Assembly (NCBI GenBank): GCA_031551485.1
Contig: JAVBNO010000037.1
Coordinates: 1-16,550, forward strand
Direction: 5' to 3'
DNA: 16,550 bases
Source: JAVBNO01 sp031551485
GTDB taxonomy: Bacteria > Bacillota > Clostridia > Oscillospirales > Ruminococcaceae
In this document: in pieces, positions 6,279 to 14,705 of the stretch
How the letters are laid out: the number at the start of each line of letters is the position of its first letter
How positions within the stretch are numbered: position 1 is the stretch's first letter
Position numbers and translations under genes: made by a program
Notes under the pieces: generated by a model
The model's database searches: none
What the model was told of the DNA's origin: nothing
The model's input: only the letters and a program-made list of their open reading frames with translations

Positions 6279-7868
6279 TTACGAAACGGCGGAATTTTGA
6301 ATTCCTTCGGCTTCTTCACCCTGGGGTGGCAACGCGGTTTCGGGAAGAGCCGCAACGGGCGCGGCAGTAATGGGCAGACAGAGGGTCATGCGGGTCCCCA
6401 CATTGACACGACTGAGTACCTCGAAGTGGCCGCCGTGTTTTTCGGCAATCCACTTGGCGATGGCAAGCCCAAGACCGGTGCCGCCGGTTTTGCGGGAACG
6501 AGAAGTATCTGCCCGATAGAAGCGGTCGAAGATATGGGCCAGTTCATCGGGAGCAATACCAATGCCGCTGTCCTGGACTGAAATGCAGGCAAGGGCCTCT
6601 TTGAGGTTGAGGGAGAGGGCGATATCCTCGCCGGAAGGGGAATATTTGATGGCGTTATCCACCAGAATGCGAACGGCCTGTTTAATGAGCACCGGGTCGG
6701 CGGTGATTGGGACGGTGGGGGGCATGTCGCCAAGGGTCCAGGTATGCGTTTTGTCAATCATACAGGTCTCTTTATAAACCTCGTTGAGCAGGGCGGTGAT
6801 ATCCACTGTGGTCACCGCCAGCTCTTGGGTGTCATTATCGCTGCGGGCCAAAAACAGCAGATCGTCGATGAGGGTTTTCATGCGGTCAGACTCGCTTTTG
6901 ATGGCGTCGATCGCTTCCTCCAGTGTTTTGGCGTCCTCTTTGCCCCAGCGGGAGAGGAGGTTGGCATAGCCCTGGATGACCGATATGGGGGTGCGCAGTT
7001 CGTGAGAGGCGTCCTGGACAAAACGCGCCTGACTGCGATAAGATTCATTGATGCGCTCCAGCATGGCATTGATGGCCACCGCCAGCTCCTGCAGCTCCCG
7101 CTGGGCGCTGTCCACCCGCAGGCGGGTGCCCAACCGGTCGGCGTCAATTTGCTGGATGGTGCCCGCCAACGCTTTTAAGGCATGCTCGTCCCGTATGCCG
7201 CCGGGGGGCGTATAGGGGCGTTGGGCCGCCTGGGGACCTTTGGGTATGCCGCCGATGATGCCCGCTTGTTCTTGCAGATTACCTGTAATCTGCGCCAAAT
7301 CAGCCAAGGGGCGGAGCAGTTTGGCGGCCATCCGCCGGCTTTGGCGGATATTTCCGAACCAAATAAAGCTTTCATAAAGGAGTAAAATGATGAGCACCCA
7401 AATGGCGATTTGCAGCCATCGTCCAATGGGATAAGCGATCATAAGATAAGCGTTTTGCTGCCTGATTGTGACTTGGTACATCACACCGGACATATGACTG
7501 CCGAAATTCCAAAAAGACGGTTCTTCCTGGGATGGGGTGACACCGAAACTGCGCCATCCGTCCCGGGTTGCCTGAGGCAACAAGCCGCGCAGGAATTGGG
7601 GGACCTGATAACCGTCGGGTGGGACGGCAGTGCGCTGCATTTGGAGGTGGGCGATAGTGGTGGTATGGTCCTGGTTATAAATGGAATAACCCTCGGCAAT
7701 GCGGCTCTCCCACAGCCAAAAAATGCCCACCGCCGCCAGAACGCACAAAAACACGTTCAGACGAAAAAACATAGCCAGCAGTTTTGCCTGCCAGCGGGTG
7801 GTGAGCTGAGCGGCCAGCGATTTGGTATTGGATTTTGTGGATTGCGCCTGTGCTGTATTTTCATTCAT
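6279..7868 (-). CDS. Sensor histidine kinase of an OmpR-type two-component system
   Basis: A 529-residue membrane kinase that should autophosphorylate and pass phosphate to the adjacent regulator. Helices at about 31-53 and 151-172 flank an extracytoplasmic sensor of about 95 residues. A HAMP region follows, interrupted by a Pro/Gly-rich stretch (about 199-230). HisKA has DASHELRTP with phospho-acceptor His289. The ATPase domain has VDNAIKYSP (N-box, Asn405), DSGIGIAPDE (433-442), IFDRFYRAD and GGTGLGLAIA (462-471). A tail of about 28 residues rich in Ala, Pro and Glu follows. Its ATG overlaps the end of the regulator gene by 8 nt, so the two are co-translated. The sensed signal is unknown; the resemblance is to clostridial ArlS/CssS-like kinases. 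Confidence 0.95.
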   Translation of the reverse strand: MNENTAQAQSTKSNTKSLAAQLTTRWQAKLLAMFFRLNVFLCVLAAVGIFWLWESRIAEGYSIYNQDHTTTIAHLQMQRTAVPPDGYQVPQFLRGLLPQATRDGWRSFGVTPSQEEPSFWNFGSHMSGVMYQVTIRQQNAYLMIAYPIGRWLQIAIWVLIILLLYESFIWFGNIRQSRRMAAKLLRPLADLAQITGNLQEQAGIIGGIPKGPQAAQRPYTPPGGIRDEHALKALAGTIQQIDADRLGTRLRVDSAQRELQELAVAINAMLERINESYRSQARFVQDASHELRTPISVIQGYANLLSRWGKEDAKTLEEAIDAIKSESDRMKTLIDDLLFLARSDNDTQELAVTTVDITALLNEVYKETCMIDKTHTWTLGDMPPTVPITADPVLIKQAVRILVDNAIKYSPSGEDIALSLNLKEALACISVQDSGIGIAPDELAHIFDRFYRADTSRSRKTGGTGLGLAIAKWIAEKHGGHFEVLSRVNVGTRMTLCLPITAAPVAALPETALPPQGEEAEGIQNSAVS

Positions 7869-8550
7869 TGCGCATCACATACCCTACTCCCCGCACCGTT
7901 TGAATGAGCTTGGTGCCAAAACGGTCGTCAATTTTGCCGCGAAGGTAACGGACATACACATCCACGGCGTTGGTTTCGCCAATATAGTCGTAGCCCCAGA
8001 CTTTTTGCAGCAATGTATCGCGAGAAAGCACAATGCCTATATTTTCAAGCAGCACTTCCAACAGGTCAAATTCACGTTTGGTAAGCTCTATAGGCTCTTC
8101 GCCGTAGGTAACCGTGTGCCGGTCTAAATCCATTGCCAAGCCGCCGATGGCCAAAGTGCGCCCCTGGACAGCCGCCGGCTTTTCGGCCTGCTTTTTGCGC
8201 AGGGCGACGCGAATGCGGGCCATGAGCTCTTCGATGTCGAAGGGCTTTGTGATGTAATCATCGGCGCCGCTGTCAAGCCCGGAAACTTTGTCCACCACCG
8301 TGTCGCGGGCTGTGAGCATGATGACAGGCAGCGCGGAGGTTTTGCGAATACGGCGCAGCACCTCCATGCCGGAGAGGCCGGGCAGCATAATATCCAGCAA
8401 AACCAGATCGAAGGAGCGGGACTGAAACAGTTCCAGCCCGCTCACACCGTCATATGCTTTTTCCACCTGATAGCCGTCGTGGGTGAGTTCCAGCTCCACA
8501 AAACGGGCTATTTTTTCTTCATCCTCAATGATCAGGATTGTCTCGTTCAT
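7861..8550 (-). CDS. OmpR-family response regulator
   Basis: A 229-residue DNA-binding response regulator. The receiver domain (1-118) has acidic Glu9 and Asp10, phospho-acceptor Asp53 (LLDIMLPG), Thr80 (MLTARD) and Lys102 (ITKPFD). A winged-helix effector domain (about 130-227) has LTKREFDLLEVLLEN, the recognition-helix segment NAVDVYVRYLRGKID and the closing TVRGVGYVMR. The start was set at ATG 8550, where the receiver begins (MNETILIIEDEEK), preceded by ATGGAG; an extension upstream would only translate the tail of the DUF4342 gene in another frame. It overlaps that gene by 26 nt and the kinase by 8 nt. It probably regulates its own operon and envelope genes. Confidence 0.95.
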   Translation of the reverse strand: MNETILIIEDEEKIARFVELELTHDGYQVEKAYDGVSGLELFQSRSFDLVLLDIMLPGLSGMEVLRRIRKTSALPVIMLTARDTVVDKVSGLDSGADDYITKPFDIEELMARIRVALRKKQAEKPAAVQGRTLAIGGLAMDLDRHTVTYGEEPIELTKREFDLLEVLLENIGIVLSRDTLLQKVWGYDYIGETNAVDVYVRYLRGKIDDRFGTKLIQTVRGVGYVMRNE

Positions 8551-9106
8551 ATTGCTCCATTTCCTGTATGATTTCCTGCTTGAGATTTTCGGCCTTTTGG
8601 GAGGCTTTGTCCATGGCGTCATTCACATCTTTCCGGCTTACTTCGGGGCCGCGAAAAACGTATTTTACGCCCAGGAAAAGACCGATGATGGCCAGGGGGA
8701 ACATGACCCAAAAGGCGAACAGGAACAGGACAACTACCACAGTGATCGGCAAGCTTAAAATGGTATTGTCATTTTTTATCGCATCGAGATAATTTCGATT
8801 ACCTTTGCCGATCATTTCGCCGCACCACACAAAGAATCGTTTCATCATTTCTTTGAATTTACCAGGGGCATGATCGTAGGCATTATGGGTATTTTGCTTC
8901 TTTGGGCCAGATCCAGCGGGGTCGGGCGTTTGGGAAGAATAAAAGCCGCCGCCGGAAGGGGCATTGATTTTGCCTTGACGCTCCAGGTTTACAATGGCTT
9001 CCAGCAGATCGCCGTTGGTTTCCTCCAGCGCTATTTTGGCTTCTTCATAGGTGACACCCGTTTTTTCGCGCAGCTTTTCCACTTGCTCAATTTTTATGTT
9101 TGCCAT
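8525..9106 (-). CDS. DUF4342 protein with UBA-like N-terminus and membrane hairpin
   Basis: A 193-residue protein. Residues 1-48 (IKIEQVEKLREKTGVTYEEAK, then ALEETNGDLLEAIVNLERQG) match the UBA/EF-Ts-N-like fold of DUF4342. A polar linker follows, then two adjacent hydrophobic helices (about 117-155, ILSLPITVVVVLFLF onward), then a charged helical tail after YVFRGPE. The start is ATG 9106 with AGGAGG 8 nt upstream; the 33-codon upstream extension has no support. First gene of the operon with the regulator and kinase, so it is likely controlled by or feeding into that system. The layout resembles small membrane stress proteins paired with two-component systems; function unknown. Confidence 0.85.
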   Translation of the reverse strand: MANIKIEQVEKLREKTGVTYEEAKIALEETNGDLLEAIVNLERQGKINAPSGGGFYSSQTPDPAGSGPKKQNTHNAYDHAPGKFKEMMKRFFVWCGEMIGKGNRNYLDAIKNDNTILSLPITVVVVLFLFAFWVMFPLAIIGLFLGVKYVFRGPEVSRKDVNDAMDKASQKAENLKQEIIQEMEQYERDNPDH

Positions 9107-9200
9107 GGTTTCGCAACCTCCTGTAATCGTGAAACGCGCCGCAGAAAACGGTTTTTTTCCGGGGGTAATGACAGGGCGTTTCGCTTTTTTCGTTATCCCT

Positions 9201-9228
9201 ATCATAAGCCAGAAAACTATATTCCCAA
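9201..9228 (-). promoter_or_regulatory. Putative promoter of the DUF4342-regulator-kinase operon
   Basis: Read on the minus strand: TTGGGA (9228-9223), a 16-bp spacer, then TATGAT (9206-9201). It would give a leader of about 90 nt before the ATG at 9106. The -10 is good and the -35 moderate. Confidence 0.4.
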
Positions 9229-9482
9229 TTGAAAGGCCATTAAAAACAAATTAAAAGAGAATGACAGAATTGGCTATTCAGCAGAGAGATACTCCGGATA
9301 TTTTAATCTTTGGCCGAAGGCATTCACAACGCATGCAAAACATAGGCTTTATGGCCGACAGGGCATTGCAAAACTATTGGTCTGCAAATATTACGGTCCC
9401 CGTATAAAATACGCTTAAATAGTATATCACAAAAATTGGATTATGGGTAGGCGCGGTAATATTTACACCCCATACTTTTTGG
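9229..9482. other. Intergenic region between divergent operons
   Basis: About 250 AT-rich bases without a convincing gene. The motif TGCAAA(A) recurs at 9334, 9367 and 9383 and again in the -35 region at 9494. TTGCAA (9366-9371) with TATTAC (9389-9394) at 17-bp spacing could be an extra plus-strand promoter. A short inverted repeat GTAT-AAA-ATAC lies near 9401-9411. No riboswitch or small RNA was recognised. Confidence 0.4.
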
Positions 9483-9497
9483 GCGGAAACGCTTGCA
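9483..9497 (+). promoter_or_regulatory. cre-like sequence overlapping the -35 of the arylacetate operon
   Basis: GCGGAAACGCTTGCA fits the cre consensus WTGNAANCGNWNNCW at 13 of 15 positions. The mismatches are the first two (W is G, T is C). It covers the start of the -35 box, where binding of CcpA or another LacI-family repressor would block transcription. Single-site evidence only. Confidence 0.3.
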
Positions 9498-9521
9498 AAA
9501 AGTCGTTTAATCGATTATGAT
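9493..9521 (+). promoter_or_regulatory. Main promoter of the arylacetate operon
   Basis: TTGCAA (9493-9498), a 17-bp spacer, TATGAT (9516-9521). Good agreement with sigma-A consensus, with a leader of about 85 nt before paaK. No terminator is seen until 15136, supporting one transcript of five genes. Confidence 0.65.
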
Positions 9522-9538
9522 AAACACAGGTGATAAAC
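9519..9538 (+). promoter_or_regulatory. Direct repeat GATAAAC x2 at the transcription start
   Basis: GATAAAC at 9519-9525 and 9532-9538, 13 bp apart, spanning the -10 and expected start site. The placement suits a repressor operator, but no known regulator is matched. Confidence 0.25.
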
Positions 9539-9614
9539 CTTATTATTTTGTCCCGTTTTTTCATCCATTTAAATCGATGAATTTTGCTGATTTTTAGGGT
9601 TGGGAGGAAGATTC

Positions 9615-10928
9615 ATGAGATATTTTGACAAAGAAATAGAAACCGCGCCCCGCAGCACCATTGAGAGTATTCAGCTGGAAAGGTTGCGTTGGGTGGCCAG
9701 ACAATGTTACGACCGGGTTGCGTTTTATCGACAACGCTTTGATGAAGCGGGGTTCCACCCTGACAAAATCAAAGCGTTGTCAGATATACAACATATACCG
9801 TTTACCACGAAAGACGACATCCGCAATACTTATCCTTTTGGCCTTTTCGCGCGGCCTGCGCGGGACATTGTGCGGGTTCACGCTTCCTCCGGTACCACCG
9901 GCAAGCCAACGGTTGTAGGATACACGAAAAATGACATTGAGACTTGGGCCAATTTGGTGGCCCGCATTGTGATGGCTGCCGGCGCTACTGAAGACGATGT
10001 AACGCAGATTTGTTTTGGATACGGACTCTTTACCGGCGCTTTGGGGCTTCACTACGGTCTGGAAAAAGTCGGCTCAATGGTCATTCCCTCTTCTTCGGGC
10101 AACACCGAAAAACAGGTTATGATGATGAAGGATCTGGGGACGACCGCATTGGTAAGCACGCCATCTTACGCGCTGTATATGGGCGAGGTTGCCCGTGAGT
10201 TGGGATATGGGCCGGATGACTTCAAGCTGCGCTTGGGGCTGTTTGGGTCGGAAGGATGCACCCCTGAGATGCGGGACAAAGTAGAGGAAATCTGGGGGCT
10301 GTTTGCCACCGACAACTACGGCATGAGTGAACTGATGGGACCGGGGGTATCCGGCGAATGCGAACTGAGATGCGGGCTGCATTTTGCCGACGACCATTTC
10401 CTTTCGGAGATTATCAACCCGGTGAGCGGCGACGTGCTGGATGAAGGTGAGACCGGTGAACTGGTCATTACGACATTGACCAAGGAGGGTTTTCCTCTTC
10501 TGCGATATCGGACAAAGGACATTACCATGTTGAACAAAAGTCGCTGCAAATGCGGACGCACCCACACCCGGATGGAAAAAGTGATGGGGCGTACCGACGA
10601 TATGCTGAAAATTCGCGGCGTTAATGTATTTCCGTCGCAAATTGAAAGCGTACTTATGGAGATTCCCCAAGTGGGTGGACATTATCAACTCATCATCCGA
10701 CGGGAAGGATACTTGGATACGTTGGAAGTGGTGGTGGAGCTTATTGACGGTTCATTGCTGGAGACATACACCGGCCTTGAAAAGTTGCAGGATCGTATTC
10801 GCAGCAAGCTGCATACTGTTTTGGGCATTACTTGCCTTGTCAATTTGGCCGCGCCGCAGTCATTGGAGCGGTTTGTGGGCAAGGCAAAGCGCATTGTAGA
10901 CTTACGGAACGAGGGGCAGGAGAATTGA
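9615..10928 (+). CDS. paaK: Phenylacetate-CoA ligase family protein (arylacetate-CoA ligase) 1
   Basis: A 437-residue cytoplasmic ANL-superfamily adenylating enzyme that interconverts aryl-acetate, CoA and ATP with aryl-acetyl-CoA, AMP and PPi. Motifs visible: ATP loop SSGTTGKP (91-98), FGYGLFTGALGLHYG, STPSYALYMGE, DNYGMSE (233-239), LLRYRTKDI, GRTDDMLKIRGVNVFPSQIE, and the C-terminal catalytic-lysine segment GKAKRIVD. The CKCGRT cysteines are typical of the family. Start ATG 9615 follows GGGAGGA at 9602-9608. The stop overlaps the iorA start (TGATG), so the two are coupled. Next to iorAB, it may run toward free aryl-acetate, or may activate imported acid. Exact aryl substrate not predictable. 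Confidence 0.93.
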   Translation: MRYFDKEIETAPRSTIESIQLERLRWVARQCYDRVAFYRQRFDEAGFHPDKIKALSDIQHIPFTTKDDIRNTYPFGLFARPARDIVRVHASSGTTGKPTVVGYTKNDIETWANLVARIVMAAGATEDDVTQICFGYGLFTGALGLHYGLEKVGSMVIPSSSGNTEKQVMMMKDLGTTALVSTPSYALYMGEVARELGYGPDDFKLRLGLFGSEGCTPEMRDKVEEIWGLFATDNYGMSELMGPGVSGECELRCGLHFADDHFLSEIINPVSGDVLDEGETGELVITTLTKEGFPLLRYRTKDITMLNKSRCKCGRTHTRMEKVMGRTDDMLKIRGVNVFPSQIESVLMEIPQVGGHYQLIIRREGYLDTLEVVVELIDGSLLETYTGLEKLQDRIRSKLHTVLGITCLVNLAAPQSLERFVGKAKRIVDLRNEGQEN

Positions 10929-12661
10929 TGAAAAAACAACTTATGCTGGGAAATGGGGCTGTGGCCAGAGGGCTTTGGGAGGCTGGATGCCGTGTCGCTT
11001 CCAGTTATCCGGGAACACCCAGCACCGAAATTACCGAGTGCATTAGCACGTATGACGACATTTACAGCGAATGGGCGCCCAACGAAAAAGTGGCTGTTGA
11101 GGTCGCGTTGGGAGCCGCCATTGGTGGGGCGCGGGCATTTTCCGCTATGAAGCATGTGGGTCTTAATGTGGCGGCAGACCCGCTTTTTACTGCTTCCTAC
11201 ACCGGTATTAACGGTGGGCTTTTAATTGCGGTGGCCGACGACCCGGGCATGCATTCGTCCCAAAACGAGCAAGACTCAAGGCATTACGCCATTGCCGCCA
11301 AACTGCCGATGCTGGAGCCGGCGGATTCCCAGGAATGTATTGATTTTGTCAAGTTGGGGTATCAACTTTCGGAGGAATATGACACACCGGTACTGCTGCG
11401 ACTTTCCACCCGTATTTCCCACTCGCAAACGGCAGTCACTTTAGGTGATCGGGCCGACGTACCGGTAAAAGAATATAGCAAAAACCCACAGAAATATGTG
11501 ATGATGCCCGCGGCGGCCCGTGGCCGGCATGTGGTAGTGGAAGCGCGGCAGTCAAAACTTACTGCCTTGGCTGAAATCCTTAACATCAATCAAATTGAAA
11601 TGCATAACACGGATATTGGCGTGATTACGTTGGGGGCCAGTTATCAATATGTAAAAGAAGCGCTGCCCACGGCCAGTGTCCTCAAATTGGGGATGGTCAA
11701 CCCACTGCCGACCCAGCTGATCCGAGACTTTGCCGCCAAGGTCAAAAAATTATATGTGGTGGAAGAGCTGGACCCGATCATTGAAAACCACTGCCGCCAG
11801 CTTGGCCTGACGGTGACAGGTAAAGACCTCTTCCCTATTTTGGGCGAGTTTTCCCAGCGGACTGTGGCGGAGCGATTGGGCCAACTGCCCGAAAGCACCC
11901 CCGCTTTTCCCGAGAATGTACCGGTGCGACCCCCGGTGATGTGTCCGGGTTGTCCCCACCGGGGCATGTTCTATGTGCTGGGCAAACTGAAGCTTACGGT
12001 GAGCGGCGATATTGGCTGCTATACGCTGGGGGCTAACCCGCCACTGTCGGCAATGGACACCACCATCTGTATGGGCGCGTCGGTATCGGGGCTGCATGGC
12101 TTTAATTTGGCCAGAGGCGCCGAAGGGGCCAAATCGGCCGTCGCCGTCATTGGTGACAGCACCTTTATGCACTCCGGCATTACCGGCCTTGTGGATATGG
12201 TTTACAACGCAGCCACGGCCACCGTCATTATTTTGGACAATTCCATTACCGGCATGACAGGACACCAGCATAATCCCACCACCGGCTGCAATATTAAGGG
12301 TAACCCCGCCCCCGCTGTCAATTTGGAAGCGGTGTGCAAGGCAGTGGGCGTAAACCGGGTGCGTGTGGTGGATCCGGGCGACTTGGCCGCGACAGAAGCG
12401 GCGGTGAAAGAAGAATTGGCCGCGCCGGGCGTCTCGGTCATCATCGCCCGGCGGCCCTGCGTTTTGCTGAAACATGTGAAGGCCCTGCCGCCTTACCGGG
12501 TGGAGAAGGACAAGTGCATTACCTGTAAAATGTGCTTTAAGATCGGATGTCCCGCCATCTCCTTAAAAGAGAACAAGGCTGTGGTGGACAGCACCCTTTG
12601 CGTAGGGTGTGGGCTGTGCGTTGGGTTGTGCCCCAAAGGCGCCATTGTTTGTGACGCGTAA
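10928..12661 (+). CDS. iorA: Indolepyruvate ferredoxin oxidoreductase, alpha subunit
   Basis: A 577-residue catalytic subunit that decarboxylates aryl-pyruvates to aryl-acetyl-CoA and passes electrons to ferredoxin. The N-terminal pyrimidine-binding part has SSYPGTPSTEITE and EWAPNEKVAVEVALGAAIGG; then CPGCPHRGMFY. The TPP-binding part has GDIGCYTLG (from about 360), GDSTFMHSG and DNSITGMTGHQ (from about 437). The C-terminus has two ferredoxin-like clusters: Cys530, 533, 536, 541 and Cys558, 561, 564, 568. Start ATG 10928 overlaps the paaK stop and follows AGGAG at 10918-10922. Partner iorB starts 36 nt after its stop. Length and motif order are normal for IorA. Indole, phenyl and hydroxyphenyl preference cannot be told from sequence. 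Confidence 0.96.
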   Translation: MKKQLMLGNGAVARGLWEAGCRVASSYPGTPSTEITECISTYDDIYSEWAPNEKVAVEVALGAAIGGARAFSAMKHVGLNVAADPLFTASYTGINGGLLIAVADDPGMHSSQNEQDSRHYAIAAKLPMLEPADSQECIDFVKLGYQLSEEYDTPVLLRLSTRISHSQTAVTLGDRADVPVKEYSKNPQKYVMMPAAARGRHVVVEARQSKLTALAEILNINQIEMHNTDIGVITLGASYQYVKEALPTASVLKLGMVNPLPTQLIRDFAAKVKKLYVVEELDPIIENHCRQLGLTVTGKDLFPILGEFSQRTVAERLGQLPESTPAFPENVPVRPPVMCPGCPHRGMFYVLGKLKLTVSGDIGCYTLGANPPLSAMDTTICMGASVSGLHGFNLARGAEGAKSAVAVIGDSTFMHSGITGLVDMVYNAATATVIILDNSITGMTGHQHNPTTGCNIKGNPAPAVNLEAVCKAVGVNRVRVVDPGDLAATEAAVKEELAAPGVSVIIARRPCVLLKHVKALPPYRVEKDKCITCKMCFKIGCPAISLKENKAVVDSTLCVGCGLCVGLCPKGAIVCDA

Positions 12662-12697
12662 TAGAATAGATGGACTGATGGAAAGCGGTGTGATAGA

Positions 12698-13276
12698 ATG
12701 GATACAAAGAGCATTATGATTGTGGGCGTTGGGGGGCAAGGCAGTTTGTTGGCCAGCAAGATGCTGGGGCATTTGCTGCTCACCCAGGGTTTTGATGTAA
12801 AGGTAAGCGAAGTGCACGGCATGTCCCAACGGGGAGGCAGTGTGGTCACCTACGTAAAGTATTCCCGCGGCAAAGTGTATTCGCCAGTGATTGAAAAGGG
12901 CGAAGCGGACATTATTGTGGCTTTTGAGCTTTGTGAAGGCGCCCGGTATTTAGAATACCTGAAAAAAGGGGGCAAGCTGATTGTCAGCAACCAGCAAATT
13001 TCGCCTATGCCGGTCATTACCGGCGCGGCGGCTTATCCCGCCGATATCCCCGGCAAAATGGCGGCTGTAGGCTGTGACGCCACTGTTATAGACGCCCTGG
13101 GGTTGGCGGAACAAGCTGGCAACGCCAAAGCTGTCAATGTAGTGATGATGGGCGTTTTATCCTCCCTGATGGAATTTGGCGAGGCAGATTGGCAAGATGC
13201 CCTTTGTGCCACAGTGCCGCCTAAATTTCTGGCGCTGAATCAAAACGCATTCGCATTGGGGCGAAACGCCTCGTAA
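12698..13276 (+). CDS. iorB: Indolepyruvate ferredoxin oxidoreductase, beta subunit
   Basis: A 192-residue small subunit of the oxidoreductase, of the POR gamma-domain family, which binds IorA and probably CoA. Visible motifs are IMIVGVGGQGSLLASKMLG (about 6-24), VSEVHGMSQRGGSVVTYVK (about 36-54), PVIEKGEADIIVAFE and NVVMMGVLSSL. Start is ATG 12698; the ribosome binding site is poor (GGTGTGATAG). It sits directly after iorA, with 45 nt to the TTG of the second ligase. Normal length for IorB. Confidence 0.95.
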   Translation: MDTKSIMIVGVGGQGSLLASKMLGHLLLTQGFDVKVSEVHGMSQRGGSVVTYVKYSRGKVYSPVIEKGEADIIVAFELCEGARYLEYLKKGGKLIVSNQQISPMPVITGAAAYPADIPGKMAAVGCDATVIDALGLAEQAGNAKAVNVVMMGVLSSLMEFGEADWQDALCATVPPKFLALNQNAFALGRNAS

Positions 13277-13321
13277 TTGTTTTTATCTTATTTATCATGC
13301 CAATATTGGAGTGATTCGATT

Positions 13322-14623
13322 TTGTTGAAGTACTGGAATCCTATTGAGGTGGCGCCACTGCACGAGATCAGGGCGCTGCAATCCTATCGGCTGTCCCATA
13401 TGGTGCGGCATGCGTATGCCAATATCCCTTTTTACAAAGCAAAATTTGACGAGATGGGCCTTTTGCCTGAGGACATCCGGTCGGTGGATGATTTATGCAA
13501 GCTGCCCTTTACCTACAAGCAGGATTTGCGGGACAATTATCCTTACGATCTTTTTGCCGTGCCTATGGACAAGATTGCGTGCATTCACGCTTCCTCCGGC
13601 ACCACCGGCAAACAAACGGTTGTGGGTTACACCCAAAACGACATGAATGTATGGGGAGAAGTGGCCGCCAGAGCTCTTGTGATGGCGGGCGCCGACAAAA
13701 GCGATGTCGTTCATGTGTCTTACGGGTACGGACTGTTTACCGGAGGTTTAGGCTTGCACCACGGCTGCGAAAAGTTGGGTGCGGCGGTTATTCCCGTTTC
13801 CTCGGGCAATACAAAGCGGCAGATTCAGATCATTGAAGATTTTGGCTCCACCGTCATTTGCTGCACCCCTTCTTACGCCATGTATATTGGCGAAACGATG
13901 CGAGAGATGGGCATTGACAAGTCACAATTGAAGTTGAAAAGCGGTATCTTTGGGGCAGAGCCTTGGACTGAAGCAATGCGCAAAGAAATTGAGGCGCTTT
14001 TGGGTCTTAAGGCCCACGACATCTATGGTCTTTCGGAGATTATCGGGCCGGGGGTGGCTTCGGAGTGCAGCGAACAAAGCGGGATGCATATCAGCGAGGA
14101 TCACTTTATTCCCGAGATTATTGACCCGGACACGGGCGAAAATTTGCCGGACGGCGTGGCAGGCGAGCTGGTGTTCACCTGTATTACCAAGGAAGCGCTG
14201 CCGCTTATCCGCTACCGGACACGGGATATTGCCACTTTGACCCGCAAGCCCTGTTCCTGTGGCAGGACATTGGTGAAGATGACCAAACCCAGCGGACGCA
14301 CCGACGACATGCTGATCATCCGCGGTGTCAATGTCTTCCCGTCCCAGATTGAGGGCATTTTGCTGGATATCGAACATTTGACGCCTCACTACCTGCTTGT
14401 CGTGGACAGAGAGGATAATTTGGACACGCTGGAAGTGATGGTCGAGATGTCGCCCAGCTTCGAGTTTGACGCCGTACGCTTGGTGGAAGAAAAAGAAAAG
14501 CAGCTGCGCAGCGCCATCGAGTCCACTCTGGGAGTCGCCGTCAAGGTAAATTTGGTGTCACCCAAAACGATTGAACGCAGTGAAGGCAAGGCCAAGCGGG
14601 TTATCGATAAGCGTAAATTATGA
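13322..14623 (+). CDS. paaK: Phenylacetate-CoA ligase family protein (arylacetate-CoA ligase) 2
   Basis: A 433-residue paralogue of the ligase at 9615, with the ATP loop SSGTTGKQ at the same position (91-98), YGYGLFTGGLGLHHG, CTPSYAMYIGE, DIYGLSEIIGPG, LIRYRTRDIA, GRTDDMLIIRGVNVFPSQIE and the lysine segment EGKAKRVID. It has a CSCGRT pair. Start is TTG at 13322 (or the adjacent TTG at 13325, giving MKYWNPIEV as in relatives), after GGAG at 13308-13311; the codons from 13277 have no ribosome binding site or homology. The two ligases bracket iorAB and are clearly diverged, so they probably differ in aryl group or in direction of operation. Substrate not deducible. Confidence 0.92.
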   Translation: MLKYWNPIEVAPLHEIRALQSYRLSHMVRHAYANIPFYKAKFDEMGLLPEDIRSVDDLCKLPFTYKQDLRDNYPYDLFAVPMDKIACIHASSGTTGKQTVVGYTQNDMNVWGEVAARALVMAGADKSDVVHVSYGYGLFTGGLGLHHGCEKLGAAVIPVSSGNTKRQIQIIEDFGSTVICCTPSYAMYIGETMREMGIDKSQLKLKSGIFGAEPWTEAMRKEIEALLGLKAHDIYGLSEIIGPGVASECSEQSGMHISEDHFIPEIIDPDTGENLPDGVAGELVFTCITKEALPLIRYRTRDIATLTRKPCSCGRTLVKMTKPSGRTDDMLIIRGVNVFPSQIEGILLDIEHLTPHYLLVVDREDNLDTLEVMVEMSPSFEFDAVRLVEEKEKQLRSAIESTLGVAVKVNLVSPKTIERSEGKAKRVIDKRKL

Positions 14624-14653
14624 TGGGTTTGTATTCCATCACATGGCTAAATG

Positions 14654-14662
14654 TGCTATACT
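14654..14662 (+). promoter_or_regulatory. Possible extended -10 promoter before the ACT gene
   Basis: TGCTATACT, an extended -10 (TGn before TATACT at 14657-14662), about 45 nt before the ATG. The -35 (TTCCAT, 17-bp spacing) is poor. It could add transcription of the ACT gene. Confidence 0.3.
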
Positions 14663-14705
14663 GTTATTACAACAGCAGAAGTAATGAATGTGGGAGGGAC
14701 ACGAA

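Noticed and set aside
6050..6370. Plus-strand open frame downstream of the terminator
   Set aside because: No ribosome binding site, unlike any known protein, and it overlaps the end of the histidine kinase.
8551..8622. Longer N-terminus of the response regulator
   Set aside because: Extra residues are basic and unrelated to receiver domains; they lie in another frame over the DUF4342 tail, and the ATG at 8550 is where the family starts.
9229..9482. Small gene or riboswitch in the divergent intergenic region
   Set aside because: No open frame with a ribosome binding site and no recognisable riboswitch core; only promoter-like elements and short repeats.
13277..13321. Upstream extension of the second ligase starting right after the iorB stop
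   Set aside because: These codons have no counterpart in the first ligase, and GGAG at 13308 points to the TTG at 13322 or 13325.
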